A stretch of 8,594 nt of DNA from CAMLHU01 sp031393795 (GTDB lineage Bacteria > Gemmatimonadota > Gemmatimonadetes > Gemmatimonadales > GWC2-71-9). The notes under the pieces were generated by a model that was not told where the DNA came from, ran no database searches, and saw only the letters and a list, made by a program, of their open reading frames with translations. The stretch covers positions 1 to 8,594 of the forward strand of contig JANMWE010000164.1 in NCBI GenBank assembly GCA_031393795.1, written 5' to 3'. Numbering within the stretch: position 1 is the stretch's first letter; each line of letters begins with the position of its first letter. Of the stretch, positions 1-6,220 are shown in pieces. A program made the translations under genes and the position numbers.

Positions 1-1766
1 CGCCCCACGTTATCCCACATCAGCCCGCCGCGGTCGGTGATGTAGCCATACCCGTCGCTGAACGTGTAGTACGCGAACGGCGTATGCCCCGGCGCGAAGA
101 GATCCTGTCCCCACTTGTAGCCCGAATGGTCCAGCCCGAGCTGCGCGAGAAGGGTCGGCGCGAGGTCGTCCTGGTCGCCCAGCTCGTGGAACACGACGCC
201 GTGTCGCGCCAGCGCGCCGCCCAACCAGAGCAGCGGAATGTGGTGGGTCTCTTCGCGGTACGGATCGCTGGTGAGCTCGATGGCCGGAAGCCGGTGCCCG
301 TGATCGGCGAGGATGATCACCACGGTCGAGTCCCACCAGGGCCGCTTCGAGGCCTCCGCGATGAAGGCGCCGAGGGCGGAATCGACGTAGTGCAGGGAGC
401 TGAAGTATTTCGCGGTCTTGGTCGAGTCGCCGAAGGCGTAACCGACGGGGATGTCGTACGGCTCGTGGCTCGAGAGGGTCAGCGCCGTGAACAGGAAGGG
501 TGTCTTGGCGCTGTCGGCGTCGGCCAGTATCCGCTGGAAGAGGACATGGTCGTGCGCCCCCCACTTCGAGTTCCAGCTCGACGGCGGGAAGCTCGCCTTG
601 TCCACGAGGCGCGAGAATCCGTTGGTGCTGATGAAGGCGCGGAGGTTGGCGAACTCGAGCTCCCCACCATAGAGGAACTCGGTGCTGTACCCGACGTGGC
701 GGAAGCTCCGGCCGAGCCCGGGGAGGCCGATATACTTCTTCGGTTCCTTGACGATGGAGGTCTTGGGCAAGGGCGGGTATCCGCTCAGGATGGCGGCGAT
801 CCCCTTGTCGGTGCGGTTGCCCGAGGCATAGAACCGGTCGAACAGGACGCCGGTGCGGGTGAGGGAATCGAACCGCGGGACGACACCCTGCACGCCACCC
901 AGGGCGCCCACCGCCTTGGCCGTGAACCCCTCCCAGATGATGATGATGACGTTCGGCCGGGCGATCCGGAGCAGTCGCCGGCTCGGCGCGGCCGCGCCGC
1001 GCGTCAGCAGCGAGTCGCGGATGGCCGTCGCCACGCTGTCGGGCATCACGACGTACGGATTGGTCTTGTCCTCCTCACCTCGGTACATCGAATTGAAGAA
1101 GTTCCAGTCGACGTTGATCGCGCCCTGATTCGCGAAGTCGGAGTCGGAGAAATAGACCGAGCTGTGGTTGATCGGTGCGAGCTGGAGCCCGCCGCGGGCC
1201 GGGATGATGAGAAGGGCGGAGCAGAACGCGGTCGTGAGCGCGCTCCCGGTCCGATCCATCCAGCCGCCGACCGGCATCCCGTCCGCGCCGGGCAACACCC
1301 ACCGGAAAAAGGCCCAGAGTCCGGCGAACGACATGACCCCGATCATCCCGAACAGCAACCAGAGCGGCGATGTCGTGATGCTCGCCCCGAACTCGGCCGG
1401 GGTCTTCAGGTACTGGAGCCAGGTCGCGTCGATCCGGAAGCCCCACTCCTTATAGAGCTCCAGATCCCCCATTGTGAGCCCGGCGGTATAGATGAGCACC
1501 GGGATGGTCCACCACTTGATGGCCGGGCGGATATGGCGCCACGGGATGAACGAGGAAGCGACCACCAGCAGGAAGGGGAGGGCGACGAGGTAGGCCGTCG
1601 CCGCGGCGTCCATCCGGAGCCCGTGCAGGATGATCCCCACCGCGGTGGCGGTGGGGAGTTCGGCGGTCTGGCGGAGGAACCAGGTGAGGAAGACCAGCTT
1701 CCCGGCCACGAAGAATCCGAGCCAGAAGAGGAAGTACTTGAGGAGGAAGAGGAGGCGGGAGCGCAT
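1..1766 (-). CDS. LTA synthase/OpgB-family membrane sulfatase (phosphoglycerol transferase-like), C terminus outside window
   Basis: I translated 588 uninterrupted residues from the ATG at 1766-1764 to the left edge, with no stop, so the C terminus lies outside. Residues about 7-30, 50-75, 88-105, 134-157 and 175-195 are hydrophobic, giving roughly five membrane segments. The extracytoplasmic alkaline-phosphatase/sulfatase fold begins near 270. Expected metal and catalytic residues are visible: Glu279 in IIIIWEGF, the nucleophile candidate Thr319 in GNRTDKGIAAILSGYPP, His434 in SSHEPY, and Asp488/His489 in ILADHGHR. Family members transfer glycerol phosphate from phosphatidylglycerol onto glycolipids (LtaS) or periplasmic glucans (OpgB); the acceptor here cannot be read from sequence. 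With 588 residues present and the final SDGYGYITDRGGLMWDN typical of the family's tail, only a short piece should be missing. No Shine-Dalgarno precedes the ATG. The start is chosen because the first membrane segment follows at once. A large palindrome begins 9 bases upstream. Family is certain; substrate is inferred. Confidence 0.9.
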   Translation of the reverse strand, partial: MRSRLLFLLKYFLFWLGFFVAGKLVFLTWFLRQTAELPTATAVGIILHGLRMDAAATAYLVALPFLLVVASSFIPWRHIRPAIKWWTIPVLIYTAGLTMGDLELYKEWGFRIDATWLQYLKTPAEFGASITTSPLWLLFGMIGVMSFAGLWAFFRWVLPGADGMPVGGWMDRTGSALTTAFCSALLIIPARGGLQLAPINHSSVYFSDSDFANQGAINVDWNFFNSMYRGEEDKTNPYVVMPDSVATAIRDSLLTRGAAAPSRRLLRIARPNVIIIIWEGFTAKAVGALGGVQGVVPRFDSLTRTGVLFDRFYASGNRTDKGIAAILSGYPPLPKTSIVKEPKKYIGLPGLGRSFRHVGYSTEFLYGGELEFANLRAFISTNGFSRLVDKASFPPSSWNSKWGAHDHVLFQRILADADSAKTPFLFTALTLSSHEPYDIPVGYAFGDSTKTAKYFSSLHYVDSALGAFIAEASKRPWWDSTVVIILADHGHRLPAIELTSDPYREETHHIPLLWLGGALARHGVVFHELGDQDDLAPTLLAQLGLDHSGYKWGQDLFAPGHTPFAYYTFSDGYGYITDRGGLMWDNVG

Positions 1767-1775
1767 GGAACTAAG

Positions 1776-1978
1776 GTAAGGGGTGAGGGGTCAGGAGTGA
1801 GGGGGACTTGGTCGTGAGACGAGGTCATCCTGAGCGGAGCGAAGGATCTACCGCCCTCTGAACCGTCGTCGTGGGCGCGACGACCGATCACCGCGGGCAA
1901 GATCCTTCGATTCGCTCAGGATGACTCCCGCTCGGTCTGGTCCTGTCCCTGGTCGTCCCTTCACCTCTTACCCCTCAC
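1776..1978. repeat. Composite palindrome A with tandem GTRAGGG heptamer arms
   Basis: The left arm holds four consecutive 7-base units of consensus GTRAGGG (1776-1803; the third unit is GTCAGGA). The reverse complement of the right arm, read down from 1978 to 1958, holds three units of the same type (GTGAGGG, GTAAGAG, GTGAAGG). Between the arms lie the 26-bp inverted pair listed separately and a central hairpin. The element occupies most of the left half of the divergent gap between the LTA-synthase-like gene and the glycosyltransferase gene. It contains no credible ORF. Its function is unknown; leader hairpin, terminator/insulator or mobile MITE/REP-like element are all possible. Confidence 0.75.
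1824..1925. repeat. REP-like inverted pair inside palindrome A
   Basis: Positions 1824-1849 and the reverse complement of 1900-1925 agree at 24 of 26 bases (GTCATCCTGAGCG...GAAGGATCT type). The motif looks like one I recall as a recurrent dispersed sequence in GC-rich environmental bacterial genomes, which is memory and not checked. The 50-base interval contains a second hairpin: stem GTCGTCG (1865-1871), loop of six bases, stem CGACGAC (1878-1884). The arrangement is that of a paired REP/BIME-like unit. No RAYT-type transposase is present in the window. Confidence 0.85.
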
Positions 1979-2196
1979 GCTTTCTCTTCCAGGGTATAGA
2001 GATTCACCCCCGACCTGTCAGTCGACCGGTGCGCCGCCCTTCGGGCCTGGACGGGCGGCTGTGGCGGATCGGGGGTGCAGGTCGTAACCTTCCCTCGATC
2101 CGCGAGTTCTGCTGCCGAGCTCGATCGCGCGCTTTCAGCGAGGGTTGGATCCCAGCTCGCTCACCGTCCACCAAACCGGATGAACTCCGACTCCAC
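1979..2196. other. Leader region of the glycosyltransferase gene, non-coding, with GC hairpin
   Basis: I see no gene here. The plus-strand frame that extends the glycosyltransferase upstream to 1921 begins inside palindrome A and gives an Arg/Pro-rich, family-unlike peptide, so it is not used. A perfect 7-bp stem, GCCGCCC (2033-2039) with GGGCGGC (2053-2059) and a 13-base loop, lies about 140 bases before the ATG. No clear -35/-10 pair and no convincing Shine-Dalgarno are visible. On the minus strand 2010-1975 reads as GVNLYTLEEKA followed by a stop, which could be a decayed gene end or chance. Confidence 0.5.
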
Positions 2197-3216
2197 ATGA
2201 TCGTACACGTGATATCCGAGACTGCTTATGTGACCAAAGGCCAGGGAGTGCACACCGCTTTTATCGACCTGGTCGAACTGTTGAAGTCCGAGGATGACAT
2301 CGAGGTGGTCGTCAACACTGAAGGGACCGGGGATGTTCTTCACTCCCAGACCTATGGCCCGTATTACTTCTGGATAGGGCGGAAGTACAAGGGTCGCCGC
2401 ATTCACACCGTGCACGTCATTCCAGACTCCATCAAGGGATCGCTCGTGGCCTGGAAATATCTGCTGCCGCTGGTACGAGCCTACTTCAAGATGGTCTTCT
2501 CCTATTCCGATATGTTGATCGCAATATCACCCATGGTCGAAGACGCGATCAGGGCATTGGGCGTGACCACACCGATCGCCAGGATCACCAATCCCATCAT
2601 GGCGGAACGGTGGAAACGCACGGCGGAGCGAAGGCAGGCAGGACGCGCCCTGCTGGGATTGGCCGACACGGACAGGGTCGTACTGGGTGTCGGGCAACTG
2701 CAGGAGCGCAAAGGGGTGGAGGATTTCATCGATATCGGGGAAGCGATCCCCAATGCCACATTCATCTGGGTAGGGGGAAGACCCTTCGGAGCATTCACCG
2801 AGGGAATGAACAGGATCGATGAGCGGATCAGAGGAGCGTCCGGGAATATCCGCTTTGCCGGCCTGCACGATCTCCGAGACATGCCAGCGATCTATGCCGC
2901 AGCCGACATCTTCCTGTTCCCGTCGTACCAGGAGAACTGCCCCCTTGCCCCCCTCGAAGCGGCCGCATGCGGGATGCCGGTGGTATACCGGGACCTGGAG
3001 GAGTACCGCCGGCTCTACAAGCACCCCTACCTGAGCGCAGTCTCGCTGTCAGACTTTGTCGCGTTGACAAAGAGATTGCTCGATGACCAACTCTATTGTG
3101 CAGACGCGACCAGACTCTCAGCCGCCTTGACAGGACAATTTGACAAGCAGGTGATCAGGTCGGAATTGGTCCAGCTCTATAGCGAGGTGCTTGAGAACGC
3201 CACAGGAACCAGGTGA
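2197..3216 (+). CDS. GT4-type glycosyltransferase, resembling diacylglycerol glycosyltransferases
   Basis: The protein has 339 residues from ATG 2197. This start gives MIVHVISETA, a typical first beta strand of a GT-B fold. The N-terminal acceptor domain carries the glycine loop KGQGVHTA (14-21) and HVIPDSIKGSL (73-83), a segment I associate with bacterial glycolipid synthases. The C-terminal nucleotide-sugar domain has GVGQLQERKGVEDFI (164-178), with Arg171/Lys172 as probable phosphate contacts, and the retaining-GT4 EX7E pair Glu246/Glu254 in QENCPLAPLEAAACGMPVV. There is no signal peptide; the basic/hydrophobic stretch about 84-105 (WKYLLPLVRAYFKMVF) suits peripheral membrane binding. Likely role: transfer of a hexose from a UDP- or GDP-sugar to a lipid or glycan. 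GC content is low for the window (30-32 of 60 bases in sampled lines), suggesting acquisition by transfer. It diverges from the LtaS-like gene. Acceptor and sugar are inferred only. Confidence 0.9.
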   Translation: MIVHVISETAYVTKGQGVHTAFIDLVELLKSEDDIEVVVNTEGTGDVLHSQTYGPYYFWIGRKYKGRRIHTVHVIPDSIKGSLVAWKYLLPLVRAYFKMVFSYSDMLIAISPMVEDAIRALGVTTPIARITNPIMAERWKRTAERRQAGRALLGLADTDRVVLGVGQLQERKGVEDFIDIGEAIPNATFIWVGGRPFGAFTEGMNRIDERIRGASGNIRFAGLHDLRDMPAIYAAADIFLFPSYQENCPLAPLEAAACGMPVVYRDLEEYRRLYKHPYLSAVSLSDFVALTKRLLDDQLYCADATRLSAALTGQFDKQVIRSELVQLYSEVLENATGTR

Positions 3217-3285
3217 TCCGAATCCGGTCCCCTCTGAGTTGGTGCTGCCCTTCCCGGGTCATCTGACTTTCACGGGAGCGTTGGT

Positions 3286-3336
3286 ATCGCCCCTGGTCCT
3301 GCTGTCCGCGATCACGGCGGATCTCAGCGGGGCGAT
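3286..3336. terminator. Nested hairpin at a convergent junction, possible bidirectional terminator
   Basis: ATCGCCCC (3286-3293) pairs perfectly with GGGGCGAT (3329-3336). Inside it, TCCGC (3305-3309) pairs with GCGGA (3317-3321). It sits between the ends of the glycosyltransferase (3216, plus) and ogt-alkA (3343, minus), so it could stop transcripts from both sides. There is no T-tract on either strand, so intrinsic termination is uncertain. A weaker TCCCG/CGGGA pair lies at 3252-3256 and 3273-3277. Confidence 0.4.
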
Positions 3337-3342
3337 CTCGCG

Positions 3343-4521
3343 TTACCCCGCTTTCTCTTCCAGCACCCGCCACATCAACCAGCTCCCCACCGTCCGATAC
3401 GGCTTCCACCGCTCGGCGTAGGCCGCGAGTTCCTTCGGCGTCACCTTCTTCTTCCGGTCGTGGACCCTGTCAAAGCCGTTCCGGACGCCGAGGTCGTCCA
3501 CGGGGAGGACATCGGGACGGCCGAGTCGGAACATGAGGGTCATCTCGACCGTCCAGCGGCCGACCCCGCGGACGGCGGAGAGGCGCGCGACGATCTCGTC
3601 GTCGCTCATCCTGGCCAGGTCCTTCGTGCGAGGAAGGATCCCTGCGAGCGCCTTGGTGGCGAGGTCCTTCATCGCGGCGGTCTTCGCGGCAGAGAGCCCC
3701 GCGCTCCGGAGGTCGGCCACCGGCATCGCGAGCATCGCTTCAGGGGTCGGGAGTCGCCCTTTCGCCTTGAAGCGGTCGAGCACCCGGCCCCAGATGGTGC
3801 GCGCCGCGGCGCCAGCGAGCTGCTGGAAGGTGATCGAGCGGGCGAGATAGAGGAATGGATCTTCCATCGCGCGGGCCTGGAGTCGTTCGTCGCCGAGTCG
3901 CTTGAAGTGCTTGGCGAGGATCGGATCGGCCTTCCGCAGGTGCGCGACCGCTTCGTGCCAGTCGTACTCGAGCCCGTCGGCGTTCCGCTGGGGAGGAGTA
4001 CGCGGCGACCAGATGTTCAGCCCTTCGATCCGGAGGATCCGCGCCTTGGTCTCGGCTCCGCCCGGGCCCGAGTAGTTGCCGAGCTTGCCGCCCGCAGGGA
4101 GGACACGATGGCAGGGGATCACCACGGGGCAGGGGTTCTCCCCCATCGCAGTCCCCACGCTCTGCTGCGTCCCCGGCATCCCCGCGCGCTCGGCCAGCTC
4201 TCCATAGGTGAGCGTGGTGCCGGACGGAACGGCGCGGAGCGTGGTGTAGATCTGGCGCCGGGTCTCGGGGAGATGATCGAGGTCGAGCACCACCTCTCCC
4301 AAGTCCACCGGATGCCCACGCAGGTGCTGGGCGATCCGCTTGGCGGAGTGGTCGAGCTCTTTCGCGATCGCTCGGCGCTTCTGGTACCCCTTCGCCTCGA
4401 GCCTCGCGGCGGTGGCCTCGGGAGTCGCCTCGGGGAGGTAGATGTGCCGGATCCCGGCGTCGCTCCAGCCGAGGCCGAGGGGGCCGAGGGCGGTGGGGAG
4501 GAGAGTGTAGTAGAGCGCCAT
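3343..4521 (-). CDS. Fused O6-alkylguanine-DNA alkyltransferase and AlkA-type 3-methyladenine DNA glycosylase
   Basis: This 392-residue cytoplasmic protein joins two alkylation-repair activities. Residues 1-169 are an Ogt-type alkyltransferase: the N-terminal domain starts YYTLLPTALGPLGLGWSDAG, followed by the helix-turn-helix TTLTYGELAERAG (102-114) and the active site PVVIPCHRV with acceptor Cys137, then GNYSGPGG and the closing LRIEG. Residues about 185-392 are an HhH-GPD glycosylase of AlkA type: DPFLYLARSITFQQLAGAAA (221-240), helix-hairpin-helix LSAVRGVGRWTVEMTLMF (314-331), and VDDLGVR with catalytic Asp343. The first domain removes O6-alkyl groups from guanine by suicidal transfer to cysteine; the second excises N3/N7-alkylated bases. 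One chain suits coordinated repair of methylation damage. Odd point: Gln120 occupies the usual Arg-finger position (normally RAVG, here QSVG). No Ada-type regulatory Cys domain is present. The ATG is family-consistent but lacks a Shine-Dalgarno; palindrome B starts 7 bases upstream. Confidence 0.93.
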   Translation of the reverse strand: MALYYTLLPTALGPLGLGWSDAGIRHIYLPEATPEATAARLEAKGYQKRRAIAKELDHSAKRIAQHLRGHPVDLGEVVLDLDHLPETRRQIYTTLRAVPSGTTLTYGELAERAGMPGTQQSVGTAMGENPCPVVIPCHRVLPAGGKLGNYSGPGGAETKARILRIEGLNIWSPRTPPQRNADGLEYDWHEAVAHLRKADPILAKHFKRLGDERLQARAMEDPFLYLARSITFQQLAGAAARTIWGRVLDRFKAKGRLPTPEAMLAMPVADLRSAGLSAAKTAAMKDLATKALAGILPRTKDLARMSDDEIVARLSAVRGVGRWTVEMTLMFRLGRPDVLPVDDLGVRNGFDRVHDRKKKVTPKELAAYAERWKPYRTVGSWLMWRVLEEKAG

Positions 4522-4527
4522 CTGGGG

Positions 4528-4631
4528 TGTTGGCTATTGGCTATTGGTGAATCCGATGCGGGCGCGGTCTTGGTAGCTTCCTTCGTTGATGCCAGAATCT
4601 ACCGAGATCCACCAATAGCCAATAGCCAACA
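4528..4631. repeat. Palindrome B, 22-bp perfect arms of TATTGGC heptamers
   Basis: Positions 4528-4549 are the exact reverse complement of 4610-4631. Each arm is three 7-base units (TGTTGGC, TATTGGC, TATTGGT) plus one base. The 60-base interior has an additional stem: 4568-4576 against 4599-4607, 8 of 9 bases paired. The element fills the 127-bp gap between the divergent starts of ogt-alkA and the decarboxylase, ending 17 bases before the GTG at 4649, so promoters or leaders of both genes must overlap it. No operator could be assigned. Confidence 0.9.
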
Positions 4632-4636
4632 GCCCT

Positions 4637-4640
4637 GGAG
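4637..4640 (+). promoter_or_regulatory. Shine-Dalgarno GGAG that favours the GTG start of the decarboxylase
   Basis: GGAG lies 8 bases before GTG 4649 and 11 bases before the next in-frame codon, ATG 4652. The shorter spacing favours GTG. This is the only convincing Shine-Dalgarno seen at the three visible gene starts and the site directly abuts palindrome B. Confidence 0.6.
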
Positions 4641-4648
4641 TCACGCTT

Positions 4649-6070
4649 GTGATGGACCTCAAGGAATTCCGTACAAACGCCCATCTCCTCGCCGACTGGA
4701 TGGCGGACTACCTCGAGACCCTCGAGGACCGGCGCGTTTCACCCGAGACGAGGCCGGGCGACGTCCGTCGCGCGTTGCCGAGCGCGGCGCCGGAAGGAGC
4801 GGAACCGTTCGACCGGGTGATGGCCGATTTCGAACGGATCGTCCTTCCGGGGATGACGCACTGGGATCACCCGGCCTTCTTCGCCTACTTCCCGGGGGAC
4901 CACAGTCCCGCGTCGATCCTGGCCGAGATGCTGACGGCGGCGATGGGGGCGCAGTGCATGTCGTGGAACACCTCGCCCGCCGCGACGGAGACCGAGCAGG
5001 CGATGATGGAGTGGCTGCGGCAGATGATCGGTTTGCCGGACAGCTTCACGGGGGTGCTGCAGGACACCGCATCGAGCGCCACGCTGGTCGCCTTGCTCGA
5101 GGCGCGCGAGCGTGCGACCAGGTTCCGGTTCGCGAAGGAGGGAGCGGCGGCGCCGGGGGCCGACAAGCTGGTGGTCTACGCCTCGCGCGAGGCGCACAGC
5201 TCCATCGACAAGGCGGTGCGGCTCGCCGGACTCGGCGAGGGGCGACTCCGGAAGGTCCCGACCGACGACGCGTACGCGATGCGAGTGGAAGAGCTGGCGC
5301 GCGCGATGGCGGCCGACAAGGCGGCGGGGCTGATCCCCTGCGCGGTGGTCGCGACGATCGGCACTACGAGCTCCACCGGCGTAGATGACGTCGAGGCGAT
5401 CGCCAAGGTGGCGCAGACGCACGCGGCGTGGCTGCACGTGGATGCGGCATATGCGGGGAGCGCGGCGATCCTGCCCGAGATGCGTCCCCACTTCCGCGGG
5501 GTCGAGCACGCCGACTCGTACGTCTTCAACCCCCACAAGTGGCTCTTCGCCCAGTTCGACTGCTCAGCCTACTTCGTGAAGGACCCCGGGCACCTGATCG
5601 CGACATTCGGCGCGAATCCCGAGTTCCTCAAGTGGTCGGCCGACGACCAAGTGGTGAATTTCCGCGACTGGGGGATCCCGCTCGGCCGACGATTCCGCGC
5701 GCTCAAGCTCTGGTTCGTCATCCGGGACTTCGGGGTGGAAGGGCTCCGCGCGGTGCTGCGCGAGCATATCCGGCTGGCGGGGGTGGTGCGGGAGATGGTC
5801 GAGGCCGATCCGGCGTTCGAGGTGCTGGCACCGAGCCCGTTCGGGTTGGTCTGTTTCCGGTACCGCCCGAAGGGGATGGCGGCGGACGATCCGGAGGTGG
5901 ACGCACTGAATCGTCAGCTGCTTGCCCGCATCAACGCGACGGGGAAGGCGCTGCTCACGCACACGACGCTCAGGGGGAAGTACGTGATCCGCTGGAGCAT
6001 CGGGTCGCTGCAGACCTCCGAGCGCGTCGTCCGGGCGACGTGGGACCTCCTGCGCTCATCGGTGAGTTAG
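4649..6070 (+). CDS. PLP-dependent group II decarboxylase, aromatic L-amino acid decarboxylase family, with Tyr-to-Phe catalytic-loop change
   Basis: The 473-residue length is normal for the family. Hallmarks in order: HWDHPAFFAYFP (71-82), SPAATETEQAMMEWL (109-123), QDTASSATLVALLEARE (138-154), His183 in REAHSSIDKA (stacks on PLP), HVDAAYAGSA with Asp265 (contacts the PLP pyridine nitrogen), NPHKW with Schiff-base Lys297, and IPLGRRFRALKLWFVIRDFG (343-362). Canonical members decarboxylate Trp, Tyr, Phe or DOPA to arylalkylamines in the cytoplasm as homodimers. In the mobile catalytic loop this protein reads NPEFLKW, placing Phe326 where decarboxylases have the protonating Tyr (NPEYLK or DPxYLKH). 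In plant family members that change goes with oxidative decarboxylation-deamination to an aldehyde, H2O2, CO2 and ammonia. Substrate and outcome are therefore uncertain. No transporter or amine oxidase is adjacent. GTG 4649 is preferred over ATG 4652 on Shine-Dalgarno spacing. Confidence 0.93.
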   Translation: MMDLKEFRTNAHLLADWMADYLETLEDRRVSPETRPGDVRRALPSAAPEGAEPFDRVMADFERIVLPGMTHWDHPAFFAYFPGDHSPASILAEMLTAAMGAQCMSWNTSPAATETEQAMMEWLRQMIGLPDSFTGVLQDTASSATLVALLEARERATRFRFAKEGAAAPGADKLVVYASREAHSSIDKAVRLAGLGEGRLRKVPTDDAYAMRVEELARAMAADKAAGLIPCAVVATIGTTSSTGVDDVEAIAKVAQTHAAWLHVDAAYAGSAAILPEMRPHFRGVEHADSYVFNPHKWLFAQFDCSAYFVKDPGHLIATFGANPEFLKWSADDQVVNFRDWGIPLGRRFRALKLWFVIRDFGVEGLRAVLREHIRLAGVVREMVEADPAFEVLAPSPFGLVCFRYRPKGMAADDPEVDALNRQLLARINATGKALLTHTTLRGKYVIRWSIGSLQTSERVVRATWDLLRSSVS

Positions 6071-6071
6071 T

Positions 6072-6213
6072 CCATTCACCACGGAGGATCGGAGCTTCAC
6101 GGAGAGGCACGGAGATGGACCTGGGTGGGCCTACAGTCGAGATCACGATTGTGGGCCCACAACATTCTTGCTCCGTGGATCTCCGTGTCCCTCCGATCCA
6201 CCGTGGTGAATGG
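6072..6213. repeat. Palindrome C, 43-bp arms with CGGAG units, at a convergent junction
   Basis: 6072-6114 and the reverse complement of 6171-6213 match at 37 of 43 bases. Both arms carry CGGAG-type units (the outermost right one is CGGTG) at the same spacings of 8, 10 and 10 bases, so this arm is iterated, but not in sevens. The interior has the perfect palindrome GTGGGCCCAC (6151-6160) and a near copy, GTGGGCCTAC (6125-6134). It fills almost the whole gap between the decarboxylase stop (6070) and the uvrA stop (6221, minus). It could fold into a strong hairpin in either transcript and serve as a bidirectional terminator; no T-tract is present. Confidence 0.88.
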
Positions 6214-6220
6214 CCCTACT

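Noticed and set aside
84..1817. Long plus-strand open frame (577 codons) antisense to the LtaS-like gene
   Set aside because: Its product is low-complexity, rich in Arg, Glu, Gly, Asp and Pro with no recognisable motif, while the minus strand gives an intact sulfatase-fold enzyme with all catalytic residues. High GC produces such shadows.
1995..2000. TATAGA as a -10 promoter box for the glycosyltransferase
   Set aside because: There is no matching -35 hexamer at the right distance and it is nearly 200 bases from the start codon.
1921..2196. Upstream in-frame extension of the glycosyltransferase by 92 codons
   Set aside because: It begins within palindrome A, is Arg/Pro-rich, and precedes a perfectly good GT-B N terminus (MIVHVISETA).
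3460..5388. Plus-strand open frame (642 codons) crossing ogt-alkA, palindrome B and part of the decarboxylase
   Set aside because: It is antisense to one verified gene and out of frame with another, and its composition is that of a GC-rich shadow.
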